DNA of 64,000 bases from Oenanthe sinensis (GCA_028671895.1 CM053810.1:59149501-59213500); one strand, 5' to 3'; counted from the first letter of the stretch, positions 23,175-34,732 are shown. Program-made: numbers and translations. Notes: generated by a model not told the origin, from the letters alone.

Positions 23175-24334
23175 TGTTGGGAATAATTCAAAACTAAACA
23201 CAACAATGGGGCAGTTATATAAACAATTTAATAAGAACAGGCAGATTAAACCAATTAACAAAACAAAACAAAGCACGAAGGTCGAAACAAGATATATAAA
23301 TCAGTAACTGCAAAGACAAGAGAAAAGATAGAAAACTTAGCTCTAACAGAAGCTTTATGCATACACTGATAGAACCAATAGCACTGCTGAGTCGCCAAGC
23401 CTTGCAAGAAGTCTTGACTGTTCTTGAAGAGATTATTGCCCCACTACGCTGTGTTGGGTTGCAGCAATATCACTTCCAGGATAAAACAGCACAGAGTACT
23501 TCGTCCACAGATACGTAGCACTCAACAGCAACTAGCACCTCAGTTCGCCTAAAAAACCTATGCACTTTATATATGCGAGGTAGGAGAAAGAGGCACACCT
23601 CAATTTGCCCGACAACCTATGCAATTTATTTTTAACTATGCAAGGTACAAGTAAGAGGCACACAAGCTAGATGCACATATTTGCCCGACAACCTATGCAA
23701 TTTATTTTTTAATTATGCAAGGTACAAGCAAGAGGCACACAAGCTAGATGCTCTCCACAATTAGATGCGCACGCCTCAATATATAGGCATCTTGAGTTGC
23801 TCTTCTCTTATTCTACTCGATGTGGGATATAGAGTTTTTCAAAGAAAATAGAGTTTTGCAAGATGGGTTTTATTTGTTACTTATATTATTCAGATTAAGT
23901 AATATTAATATTACAATATATATATAGAGTCTGATTATTTAAATAATCCTTTACTCAATATATTTAATATTAATATTAAATAATCAATATAAATAGATCA
24001 AATAAATTTGTAATTAAACGATATAAAGTACTCAATAGCATCATGTGACATAAGCATTCTACTTACACTAGTAGTTGTAAACCACACTAACACAAGATGC
24101 TATATAAACTTATTATCCTTCCTTTACAAATTCAATGTGGGACAAACCCCACATAACCCATTTCAAACAAGCAACTTCAACTCAATTTCTTTATGGATTC
24201 CACTAAGAAAATGTCTTAGATCCAAACATGAAAGTTTAAGTCCTCATTGCAAGGAACAACCTCCAACAGTTAGTTTACGGAAATTACATCAAGAACATAT
24301 ATAAAATATGTCTTAAACTTTCCATTTTCTAACA
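23175..24334 (-). repeat. 3' LTR of the copia element
   Basis: 1160 bp, TGTTGG...CTAACA on the plus strand. It carries the same internal TTCTTGAAGAGATTATT word (23421-23437) as the 5' LTR. Confidence 0.93.
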
Positions 24335-24347
24335 ATCCTCCACAAAT
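24335..24347 (-). other. Polypurine tract of the copia element
   Basis: On the minus strand ATTTGTGGAGGAT directly precedes the 3' LTR (TGTTAG). The interval 24348-24864 between the tract and the RT stop codon is untranslated and holds no other feature. Confidence 0.7.
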
Positions 24348-24864
24348 CCATACAGAAATGCATATCAGGTTCTACTCATGACTTGTTTTTCAGAGTTGGT
24401 ACCCGTCAAGGTTTGAACCCTCCTAAGTCCTCTACTTCGATGGCTACCGGATATAGATGGAATGTTTCACCTTGAATCTTTATCCGTTTGGTGTAACCAC
24501 ACTCCATAGACGACGACAAGTCAAAGGCTATGGTGCTAATCTACGGCTTTGAGACGTTTAATGGTCATGTCTCGATCCTGTTCGTCGAATGCTTCGAGGA
24601 ATAACCCTATCCTCTAATTGCGACCACACAATTACATTCGCTTAGCTGGGCATCTCCAAAGATGTACTGCCAACATCTCGTCTCACGACTTGACCCCATT
24701 CAGAGTTCTTAAAACTCTTGCTAACTAGCAGTTACAGTACCTCTTGAGGCTTACAGAGGAAAGACTCAGATACGTGAGTATCTGAATATATGTAGTAGAG
24801 GTACTACCGAATCACCCTCACAACTTGTTATTACCACATTGAATACACTTCGAGGGATCTCCTC

Positions 24865-26721
24865 TCAGGTGTATTGGGTTCCCGCTGTTGATGACTCAAT
24901 TTGGGTTATCAGTCCCATCCCCAACCTCGACTTAAGGACAACAGCATGCTCAAGTCCCTTAGTCAAAGGATCAGCCAGGTTATCTTGAGTTCCAATAAAC
25001 TCAATAGCAATGATCCTGTCAGACACCAAACCCCTTATAGACTTTAGTCTAACTTGGACGTGTCTCTTGGTTTTCACATTATACTTCTTACTGTTTATTT
25101 TGTCGATAGTTGTACGACTATCACAATGAACAGCAAGAGCTGGAAGCGGTTGGCTTACTACAGGAATCACAGACATAAGTCTATGCAACCATTCAGCCTC
25201 CGTCCCCGTGGCATCTAATGCACACAACTCAGCCTCGAATGTAGACCGAGTTACAATAGTCTGTCTAGCAGACTTCCAGGATATAGCTCCACCCGCAAGG
25301 GTAAATACGTATCCAGTCACTCCATTGGAACCAGATTTCTTAGCTATCCAACTTGCATCACTATATCCCTCTAGCACTCCAGGAAACCTCCTGTAATGCA
25401 AACCAAGGTAGATGCTGCCTTTCAGATATCTAAGCACTCTATCAAGAGCATCCCAATGAGTCTTGTTTGGACAGCTTGTATATCTAGCTAACTTAGACAC
25501 AGAAAATGAAATATCTGGTCTAGTACCATTAGCAAGATATTGCAAACTCCCAATAATCTGAGAATATCTTAACTGAGACACAGGAACTCCTGACTTATTC
25601 TTGACAAGCGCAACTTTTGAATCATATGGTGTGCTCGCGATTCTACAATTTGAATAACCATACTTCTCAAGTATAGATTTCTCTATATAATGAGATTGTG
25701 ACAAGGTTATTCCATCAGCTGACTGAGTCAGCTTGATACCAAGAATCACGTTAGCTTCACTCATATCTTTCATTTCAAAATGCCTTTTCAAGAAACTTTT
25801 TGTCTCGTTAATAATCTCAATATTGGTTCCAAACAACAGTATGTCATCCACATACATGCACAAGATTACTTTATCATTTCCTTTAACCTTATAGTAGACA
25901 CACTTGTCACTTTCATTAACTAAAAAATCCGAAGTCAAAACAGTTTCATCAAATTTTTTGTGCCAGTCTCTAGGAGCTTGTTTCAAGCCATAGATAGACT
26001 TGACTAATTTACAAACTTTCATCTCGTTGCCAGAAGCAACAAATCCCTCAGGCTGATCCATATAAATCTCTTCTTCAAGATCACCATGAAGAAAAGCTGT
26101 CTTTACATCCATTTGATGGATGATAAGACCATGTACGGAAGCCAATGCTATAAGCATTCGAATTGTTGTCATTCTTGCAACAGGAGAGTATGTGTCAAAG
26201 TAGTCAATGCCTTCCATCTGCCTAAAACCCTTAGCTACCAGCCTAGCCTTATACTTATCTATTGAGCCATCCGGGTTCATCTTTCTTTTGAAAATCCACT
26301 TACATCCTATAGTAGTACACCCAGGAGGGAGATCAACCAACTCCCATGTTCCGTTAGAAACAATAGAGTCAATCTCACTCTTCACAGCGCCTTTCCAGTG
26401 CCTTGACTCCGAAGAGTCCATGGCCTGCCGGAAAGTCAAAGGTTCGCCCTCGACATTGTAAGTGATAAAATCACTTCCAAAATCCTTGACTACCTTTGCA
26501 CGCTTACTCCTTCTAGGTTCCTCTACTTCGTTAGGAGTAGAGCTACTAGCAGGATCCACCCCCACATTTGTCATCCTTTCCACATGATCAGGAATGGAAC
26601 TCGATGTTCGAGTGAGATCATCATCAGAAATACCCTGAGGTATACCAGTCTTCATAGGGAATACATTCTCAAAGAATGTTAGGGAATACATTCTCAAAGA
26701 ATGTTGCATCACGAAACTCAA
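24865..26721 (-). pseudogene. copia reverse transcriptase and RNase H (pol, second part)
   Basis: About 600 residues in one open frame. The RT opening block with WELVDLPPG, the ALYGLKQAP-equivalent SIYGLKQAPRDWHKK, and the catalytic YVDD in LCMYVDDILLF are present, followed by RNase H with SDASWIAKK and the C-terminal NLADPLTKGL. The domain looks catalytically complete, but it is out of frame with the integrase because of the 25-bp duplication at 26656-26705. No start codon of its own is convincing, so it belongs to the broken gag-pol polyprotein. Confidence 0.88.
26656..26705 (-). repeat. 25-bp tandem duplication causing a frameshift
   Basis: Two exact copies of a 25-bp unit (26656-26680 and 26681-26705) with AATACATTCTCAAAGAATG inside. 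Since 25 is not a multiple of 3, the duplication shifts the reading frame between integrase and RT. Both partial reading frames end or start within it, and both contain FFENVFP. Confidence 0.92.
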
Positions 26722-28339
26722 CTATAGTGTTTGCCACTATCCCATCTATGTCAGATTTTAACACTAAAAATCTCATAGCAGTAGTGGTTTCAATATAGCC
26801 CAAAAAGATGCAATCAACAGTTTTCGGCCCCAGTTTCTTTCTCTTGTGTTCAGGGACAAGTACTTTTGCAAGGCAGCCCCACACACGAAGATACTTTAAA
26901 CTAGCCTTTCTGCCTTTCCATAATTCATAAGGTGTCTTGTCCATATGTTTCAGAGGGACTCTGTTCAGAATATGGCAAGCCGTATTCAGAGCCTCTCCCC
27001 ACATGTACTTAGGCAACCCAGAATTAATTAGCATACTGTTAATCATATATTTAAATGTTCTGTTCTTTCGTTCTGCCACCCCATTAGACTCAGGAGTGTA
27101 TGGTGGAGTTACCTCATGAACTATACCATTGTTTTTGCAAAATTCATTAAATGAGATACCCGTATACTCTCCACCTCTATCAGATCTCAACCGTTTAAGT
27201 ACTTTACCAGTTTGTGTTTCAGCTTCATTTTTATGTTTAATCAAATAAACATGACAATATCTACTACAATCATCTATAAAGGTAATGAAATATCTTTTAT
27301 TATCCTTAGTCAAAATACCACTAAATTCACATATGTCAGTGTGAACTAATTCCAACACTTCTGAATCCCTAACAACATTATGAAAGGGTTTCCTAGTCAG
27401 TTTAGCAGTCACACATACTTGACATTTAGATTTCTTTTCAATGGCATACTTTGGAATCAACTCTAAATTCATCAAATTCTTTAGAGCACCAAAATTTAGA
27501 TGACCAAGACGTGAGTGCCATAAATCGGAAGATTCAACATAATTCACAGAAGGAATAACATTTTCATTAATAAAACTGCCCAAAACAGGCTCCACATTTA
27601 TTAAAAATAATCCATCAGACAAGTAACCTTTGCCAAAAAATAAACCAGTACGCGTAATAACTACTTTATTACACTTCAAAGAAATTTCGAAACCATTTTT
27701 AACTAAACAGCTCCCACTTATAATGTTTCTACGAATGTCAGGAACATGATGCACTCTAGTAAGGGATAGAACACGCCCAGAAGCAAACTTCAGGTCCACG
27801 TTTCCTATTCCAAGTACTTGAGCAGCACTAGCATTCCCCATCGTCACTGTCATGCCTTGAACCTGTTGATAAGATACAAACAGAGTAATATCAGTACAAA
27901 TATGTACATTAGCTCCAGTATCAATCAACCATTCATTTGACAGATAAGTGGAAAGTAGTATAGGGTTGTAGGTAACATACCCGTCATTGGTTTCAGAAGC
28001 TATAGCCTCACCAACAACCATGTTAACTACTGGCACACCAGTGGTTTCAAGCACAGTATTAGCTTGTGCTACCACATTAGGTTTCTTCGCTTTCTTTGTT
28101 GGACAGTCCTTGCTCCAGTGACCAACCTGTCCACAAGACCAACATGGTTTGTTTGCCTTTGGTTTCTTAGCCTTGTTCTTGTCCTTTTTAGGCTTGTTAT
28201 TCTCCTTTTTAGTGACAGACTTTCTTTTCTGTCCAACAGTCACTACGTTCACCTTCGAACTCCCATGTTCAGCAGGCATCACATGTCCCTGTTTGGACTT
28301 GTGTTGCTCCTGCACAGAAATGTCTAACATCAAGTTAGT
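26669..28339 (-). pseudogene. copia zinc knuckle, protease and integrase (pol, first part)
   Basis: In order: a Lys-rich stretch, zinc knuckle CWSCGQVGHWSKDC, protease with the active-site segment LIDTGANVHIC, the integrase zinc-binding HHCC module (WHSRLGHLNFG ... CQVC), and the catalytic core with HTD, RSDRGGEY and NGVAERKNRT. The second Asp and the Glu are 35 residues apart as expected, but only 51 residues separate the first two Asp. That suggests an internal loss of about a dozen residues around KHKNEAETQTG. It is in the same frame as gag but separated from it by a UAG. Confidence 0.88.
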
Positions 28340-28975
28340 CTAGGTGATCTCTCCTTTCTGTCTTTTCAGGGAGAGAGCAAACTCTTCCCAAGACTTCGGG
28401 AGTTTTTCAATCACTGACATAACCTGAAACTTCTCAGGAAGGTCCATTCCAGACTCCTTCAAAGCATGTACCAACATCTCAAATTCATGCACCTGCTCAG
28501 TCATGGATTTATTATCCACCAGCTTGAAATCAAGGAACCTTGCCACACTATACTTTTCCAGACCCTGAGAGTCAGTATTGTGGGTTTGGTCTAGCTTCTC
28601 CCATAAGAGTTTAGCAGTGAAGGCATCCGATGAATAAACATCGAATAGAGTGTTCGCTAAGGCTGCCAAAATAGCAGCCCTTGCCACTCCGTCCTTTTCA
28701 GCCCACAAAGCATAGACCTTAACAGAGTCAGCCTGCTCTTGATTCACAACAGGAGGATCATACTGTACCACCGGCCATAGACCCTTAACCGTTAAGCACA
28801 ACTTCATCTTTTTCTGCCAACGAGAAAAGCCAGCACCACCGCTGAACTTATTAGGCATACCAGACAGATCAATCGGTTGTGGGAAACGGTACGTAGCCCA
28901 ATCAATGGCAGCAGTAGTAACCCTAGACTCAGAACCAGTAGCAACAACAACAGGAGTTTCTGTTTCGTTAACCAT
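28340..28975 (-). pseudogene. copia Gag (211 aa), ends at an in-frame UAG
   Basis: Begins at ATG 28973-28975 (MVNETETP), only 43 bp after the 5' LTR. It contains the retrotransposon gag block with FSGGAGFSRWQKKM and LLWEKLDQTH. It stops at TAG 28340-28342, after which the same frame continues into the zinc knuckle. In copia elements gag and pol are usually one ORF, so the UAG is most simply a CAG-to-TAG mutation. Regulated readthrough is possible but the following ACU AAC does not match the known strong plant readthrough context. Confidence 0.85.
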
Positions 28976-29001
28976 CTTGTTAATTAACAATATATAACAC
29001 T

Positions 29002-29018
29002 AATAATCTCTTCAAGAA
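29002..29018 (-). other. Primer-site position, complementary to the element's own LTR
   Basis: Immediately inside the 5' LTR the minus strand reads TTCTTGAAGAGATTATT. The 5' LTR carries the reverse complement on the same strand at 29265-29281, 17 of 17 matching. No TGG-starting tRNA-complementary site is present. See findings. Confidence 0.6.
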
Positions 29019-30180
29019 TGTTGGAAATAATTCAAAACTAAACACAACAATGGGGCAGTTATATAAACAATTTAACAAGAACAGGCAGATTAAACCAATT
29101 AACAAAATAAAACAAAGCACGAAGGTCGAAACAAGATATATAAATCAGTAACTGCAAAGACAAGAGAAAAGATAGAAAACTTAGCTCTAACAGAAGCTTT
29201 ATGCATACACTGATAGAACCAATAGCACTGCTGAGTCGCCAAGCCTTGCAAGAAGTCTTGACTGTTCTTGAAGAGATTATTGCCCCACTACGCTGTGTTG
29301 GGTTGCAGCAATATCACTTCCAGGATAAAACAGCACAGAGTACTTCGTCCACAGATACGTAGCACTCAACAGCGACTAGCACCTCAGTTCGCCTAAAAAA
29401 TCTATGCACTTTATATATGCGAGGTAGGAGAAAGAGGCACACCTCAATTTGCCCGACAACCTATGCAATTTATTTTTAACTATGCAAGGTACAAGTAAGA
29501 GGCACACAAGCTAGATGCACACCTTTGCCCGACAACCTATGCAATTTATTTTTTAATTATGCAAGGTACAAGCAAGAGGCACACAAGCTAGATGCTCTGC
29601 ACAATTAGATGCGCACACCTCAATATATAGGCATCTTGAGTTGCTCTTCTCTTATTCTACTCGATGTGGGATATAGAGTTTTTCAAAGAAAATAGAGTTT
29701 TGCAAGATGGGTTTTATTTGTTACTTATATTATTCAGATTAAGTAATATTAATATTACAATATATATATATAGAGTCTGATTATTTAAATAATCCTTTAC
29801 TCAATATATTTAATATTAATATTAAATAATCAATATAAATAGATCAAATAAATTTGCAATTAAACGATATAAAGTACTCAATAGCATCATGTGACATAAG
29901 CATTCTACTTACACTAGTAGTTGTAAACCACACTAACACAAGATGCTATATAAACTTATTATCATTCCTTTACAAATTCAATGTGGGACAAACCCCACAT
30001 AACCCATTTCAAACAAGCAACTTCAACTCAATTTCTTTATGGATTCCACTAAGAAAATGTCTTAGATCCAAACATGAAAGTTTAAGTCCTCATTGCAAGG
30101 AACAACCTCCAACAGTTAGTTTACGGAAATTACATCAAGAACATATATAAAATATGTCTTAAACTTTCCATTTTCTAACA
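29019..30180 (-). repeat. 5' LTR of the copia element
   Basis: 1162 bp. On the minus strand a TATA-like GCATATATAAAGTGC lies at about 29408-29420, placing a possible transcription start near 29380. Poly-pyrimidine and repeated gcaaggtacaagNaagaggcacac words lie at 29484-29585. Confidence 0.93.
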
Positions 30181-32675
30181 TATGTTTGTGTGGCTTGTGT
30201 TTTTTTGTTGTTGTTCTAGTTTACCTGCTTAAGCTTTGGTATGGTAGGTTGGTTGTCAAGCTTCTTGTCACTGGATTTTATTCCGATTTGACTGGAACTG
30301 TAGCTGCTAATTTGGGTGTGTTGGTTATTGTTGCTAGATGTATGTGTTGGTTGGGTCTATACAACTGAGTGTCTTCCTTGCTAGTAATCTGTTGGTGTCA
30401 ATATTTCAAATGCCCATATCACTATGTTTCTATGTCTACATTTATATAGATGTATATCTTAGTGCTCGTTTTTGTTTTCAAATGCTAGAAATATATTGTG
30501 TTTATCTTTAATTTTAGTAACAAAGGTTCTTTGTATTTAATTGTAAAGTGATTTAAGTAATTTTATTATAAATCCTTTAAATGAATGATACAAGTTATAA
30601 TTTAGGAATAATTAAAAACAGAAGCAAATTTTTTTTGTTGAACATCTCTCCGAAATATTTGGGTTTGGAAAGTGGATTGTGGATGTGAATCTTTTATTTC
30701 ATTTGACTTATTCTTTACCTCAAACTGCTTGGCTTCACAACTAATGTGTGGTCATCGTTCATTTACGTTCCCGAATGTACTTGTCTAGCAATTACTATAC
30801 TTCGAGTTGAATTATGTGGTTGTATATTTTGTAACCTGAAGCTTTAATCAATTATTTTTATTTCAAAAATGATTTCAAAAATTAAAATAAATTATTTAAA
30901 TTTTGAATTAAATTTTATTCAATTATTTTAATTTATTTAGATAATATTTTAATTAATCTAAATTAGTTGATTAATTTATTTTAATCAATTAATTTAATTA
31001 ATTAAATATTAACTAAATATAATTAAAAATAATTAGATTTAATTATTTTGAGAAATAAAAATAATTTATTTACATGTTTTATTTATTTATTTTAATTATT
31101 TAATAATCTCTTTATTCGTTTTAAATGAAACAAATTTGTTTGAGAACCTAAAAATAATTCGAAAGTTCTGAAAATAGTTTCAATTCCCTAATTTATTTAT
31201 AAACCAGGATTAATATTTTATTAAATATATAGGGATCCAATAATTATCCAGAGTGGATAATAATGGTTCACTTCGACTCAAATCATATTTTAGAGTCTAC
31301 TTTTATTTCTTTGACTGCTCTTTAATTTGTGAGTCTTATCTGCTATATGATTTATGTGCTTACTCGCCTGCTAATTGATGTTACTTATTTATTAATTATT
31401 ATTTGGTGTTCGTTATTAATAGACCGCATGGGTAGACACTAGAATCTAAATTAGAATATTTTATTTCTAGATACGAGAGAGGTAGTAGGTAGACAAGCAG
31501 TGTAGTCGACCCATTTTAGCTTTAGGACAGCTGCTATATCAGGCAAGTATTTTCTTCTTGATCATCCTAAACACTTTTGTTTTACTATTTTAATTATTCA
31601 TATCATGATAAATATTTATTGTTCAGAGCTATTTATGAGTCATGTTTTATTCTATGCATCAGAGGTACTTGTTATTCGTACTCTGAATATTGGAATTTAA
31701 ATATAATAAACTCATCATATCCAGCGAATTATTGTATAAATAACGAGGATATGATCTATATTTAAAACTAAGCATACCTATGATTCTGGGTTGCTCTATT
31801 GGATTGAAATTTATCGCGTATGAGGCCCGATGTACGGGGTCCAGCAATTTCGTAGGAGGCCCGATGTAAAGGGTCCAACATTTTTAAAAAGGATATGGTA
31901 ATCAATCTATCTTCCTATAGGCTAACATTACTTGCCTATTTGGTACATATTGAGAAATCTTTGTTATATCTATGAGTATAGAAATGTACCGATAACGATA
32001 AAGGGGTCCCATTGCTTTTGAAACTTGATCAGTGGACATTAGTGTTTATTTGTGTGTATCCAATCCATATTGTCAGCATGGCTAATATATTTTGATTTTG
32101 AACAGTTTTTTCATTTTTATGACATACTGCATTATTTCAGTTTGAGATACACTGTGATTTATTTACTGTACAGTTTTTATAATAAACTATTTGATATTCC
32201 GTTCTCAATACAGATCTCATATTCAGATTACATTTCGATTGTTCATATACTTGCTGAGCATTTCTTTGGCTCACTCTTACTTTCTGTTAAATCTCTCCAG
32301 ATCTCCATTATGAGTCATAGTAGTAGCTCTAGTAGACATATGATGCATCAGGTGTTAGGGTGGCTTGCTTTTCGAGCTACCCATATATTTATATGTTATT
32401 CTTGTGTCGGTATTGAGGTTAGAGTTTGTACCGTAAATAATCTAGACATAAAACTTATCTAGACTGTTGGTTTGAGCTGCGAGTTACTTTTTGGCTTGTA
32501 ATAAAGTATTTAGTTTTACTTTTAGTTTCAGCTACTTGATTTCATACTATAATTTGTTAGCGATCTTTATTTGTTAGCGGGGTCAATGCGCCTCTGATTT
32601 ATTATTTTATTATTGTTGATTGTTGATTGGTTGATGACCCCAAATCTGGACTCCGAATTTGGAGGGCGTCACACC

Positions 32676-32867
32676 GAGAACATTGAAAGTTGTAGGTTGA
32701 AGTTAAGAAACAGGAATGATATTTCTGTTTGTCATGTCAAAAAGCAACCAAATCAAGTGGCTCACTTAGTAGGAGAGCTCCTTGTTTTCTTAGATGGCTA
32801 CAATGAATTTTTATCCCCTCCAAGGTATCTGTCGGAGATTCTCATGTATGATTCTTTTTTCTATTAA
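32676..32867 (+). pseudogene. C-terminal half of the split LINE-type RNase H domain
   Basis: The frame reads ENIESCRLKLRNRNDISVCH, then VKKQPNQVAHLVGELL and SPPRYLSEILMYDSFFY, ending at TAA 32865-32867 and followed by an A-rich tail near 32888. These are the last helix and the KKQANxVAH motif of RVT_3, exactly the part missing from 10705-10980, in the same orientation and frame logic. The short open frame upstream (from 32613) belongs to the inserted DNA. Confidence 0.72.
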
Positions 32868-33319
32868 TAAAATCTCATTTAATTTAGAAAAAAAAACATT
32901 ATTTCTAAATCAATCGGTGAAAAAAATCAACTGAATACATTTTTTTATAGGTAATCTAAAACAGTCCTCTCCCATATTTCCCAAAATCTTTTAAAAGTTG
33001 ACAGTGTCCCTGCGCCACTTTTCCTTTTTCCATACTGTTGTAAAAGTTTATTAATTCCAGCGAATATTGAACAGTTATTAAATTTTATAGATCTAGCAGC
33101 CCGACTTTAATCGAATATTTTTGTAACTTGTAAGAGTATTCGATGAATTCAGACTAATTCTCGATCAACTCTATAAGTATTCGCTTTTTAGGGACATAAT
33201 CGAATACGATCGATTTGCAGATTGCTCCAACATTGATGATTTCACTTGGTCATGTACTTTTTTTACCGAGGAACTTGTATAATTTTTTGAACTCCTCCTT
33301 TGCATTGTCATATATATTT

Positions 33320-34648
33320 CTAACACTTTTTTTTAACTTTCAAATTACCTTGCACATGGTTGCTCCTCAGTAAAATTTTGTATTTATCAACCCCATAACT
33401 CGGAACCGCAAGCATCACCTTAACCGCATCCTTCCGATGAGCCACCGGCAAGAACAGGCAGTAACGATCAGTACAAATGGGTTCCACTTGAACTGGAGAA
33501 CCCATTCCAAAATCAACCCGGTCTAGTCCCAGCTTTGACCACTCGGACAATATGAGTACACCCACTGAGTCAGGACTTGCCCGAGTGTGACTCACCAGGT
33601 CTACCACCTCTTTTACGTACTTGTTCCCAACTTTTTCCTTGGCTTGCTTCACCAACTCAGCTGCGTAGACCAGTCCCTTTCTGGTTATGTCTTTAACTGT
33701 TGTTTGTGCGCATCCTAACACGATTGCGTTGCCATAAAATCCACCGGGTAGGCTCGGTTCGACTAGTTTACGAATATTGATGCTAAACAAGAGTTTTAAT
33801 ATTTGGTTAGGTGGTAAGTTTAGTGAGGTTGCCCAAGATTTCCATATATGAGCTGATAAAACTTCAAACGAGGTGTAGGATGACTCGTTGTGTTGACCCG
33901 TGATTCTCGCTAGCTTCTTTAACTCATTTATCGATTTTCTATCAAATGTGACTGACGTGGGAGTGAGTTTTTCCTGTACAAATCGCGAGTCAAACATGCA
34001 AAGATCATTTACTCGGTTGAACTCGGGATGAGTCACCGAGGCAACACAGCTTGCATGTGATTGTGAAGTACGGTTTAGTAGATGTCTATGCCAAACAGGC
34101 TTGCCTTTGAAATCACCGAGTCTTGCTAACTCAGCAAACGAGTTGAGAAACTCAGCGCTTCCAACACCATCACATATACAATGACTAAACCCAACCCCAA
34201 GCGCCACACCACCATCCGCTAGCCACGTCAGCTGCATTACCAACGGTGGGGCCCCTTTCAACATATCCGTTACACATAACGACAAAAACTCTCGCCTCTC
34301 CGTGACAGAACAGGGCCCGCTATCAAAATCGGACAACTGACAAACAGAATCTACAGCTTCCACAAAAACTGCGCCCTGGGCTCGACAGTCTACTTCGAGC
34401 CCAGACCCATCAGGACGAGCTTGTACTCGTCCTGATAATGGATAATAAGGTACCAGAGCTCTACTCAACGCTCGCTTTAAATCTGCCACGGTTGCTGACC
34501 TGTCCCAACCAGGGACAGGGTTATAGAGTAACAAGTATTCGATAGTGAATCTAAGAAAAGGCTGAGAATCTAAAGATGAAAGGTGAAGAATGTGAGTTGG
34601 AGTTGTTTCTGAAGGGTTAATCAAGCTCATTTCCTTCACTTGAACCAT
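33320..34648 (-). CDS. BAHD (HXXXD-type) acyltransferase, 442 aa
   Basis: Cytosolic acyl-CoA-dependent acyltransferase of the BAHD family. The catalytic HCICD lies at residues 156-160. The structural DFGWG motif appears as DFGMG at 379-383, with Met in place of Trp. Length, the opening SETTPTHILHLSSLDSQ, and LVPYYPLSGR all fit the family. It has one exon. I start at ATG 34646-34648 (MVQVKEM). The open frame runs 18 codons further up, but only from a GTG and about at the predicted transcription start. Similarity in style is to the plant group annotated as omega-hydroxyacid or taxane-like acyltransferases. Substrate cannot be read from the sequence. Confidence 0.9.
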   Translation of the reverse strand: MVQVKEMSLINPSETTPTHILHLSSLDSQPFLRFTIEYLLLYNPVPGWDRSATVADLKRALSRALVPYYPLSGRVQARPDGSGLEVDCRAQGAVFVEAVDSVCQLSDFDSGPCSVTERREFLSLCVTDMLKGAPPLVMQLTWLADGGVALGVGFSHCICDGVGSAEFLNSFAELARLGDFKGKPVWHRHLLNRTSQSHASCVASVTHPEFNRVNDLCMFDSRFVQEKLTPTSVTFDRKSINELKKLARITGQHNESSYTSFEVLSAHIWKSWATSLNLPPNQILKLLFSINIRKLVEPSLPGGFYGNAIVLGCAQTTVKDITRKGLVYAAELVKQAKEKVGNKYVKEVVDLVSHTRASPDSVGVLILSEWSKLGLDRVDFGMGSPVQVEPICTDRYCLFLPVAHRKDAVKVMLAVPSYGVDKYKILLRSNHVQGNLKVKKKC

Positions 34649-34732
34649 TTTTCTATATTGTGGTGTTCGTGTTAGGAAATGAAATGATAATGTACGCAAC
34701 ACAGTATTACAGTGGATGAGTAGTATGAAGTG

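Larger units (their letters stand above)
23175..30180 (-). mobile_element. Ty1/copia LTR retrotransposon, nearly intact but broken
   Basis: A 7,006-bp element read on the minus strand. LTRs at 29019-30180 (5') and 23175-24334 (3'); 5-bp target duplication TATGT at 23170-23174 and 30181-30185; polypurine tract beside the 3' LTR. Gag, zinc knuckle, protease, integrase, RT and RNase H follow in copia order. Coding is broken by an in-frame UAG after gag and by a 25-bp duplication between integrase and RT. About eleven substitutions and one 2-bp indel separate the LTRs, roughly 1 percent, so the insertion is fairly young but older than the Sirevirus-like one. Confidence 0.95.
10981..32675. mobile_element. 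Composite insertion splitting the RNase H domain; outer element unidentified
   Basis: Everything between the two RNase H halves appears inserted. After removing the two LTR elements with their target duplications, about 3.9 kb remains (10981-11697, 22487-23169, 30186-32675). It has no recognisable coding domain. Its right end reads gaatttggagggcgtcaca, resembling the end of a Ty3/gypsy LTR, so a solo LTR or decayed element is possible. A matching left end and a target duplication could not be established. The shadow ORFs in 22796-23276 and 32052-32462 show no family features. Confidence 0.45.

Noticed and set aside
22796..23276. Overlapping minus-strand open frames of 136 and 71 aa
   Set aside because: No family features; they lie in the unidentified outer element, and the longer one runs up to the copia LTR while the other runs into it.
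32052..32462. 136-aa plus-strand open frame
   Set aside because: Aromatic, AT-driven composition without domain features; inside the inserted non-coding DNA.
34649..34702. N-terminal extension of the BAHD enzyme by 18 residues
   Set aside because: It has no ATG (starts at GTG) and begins at the predicted transcription start; family members start near MVQVKEM.
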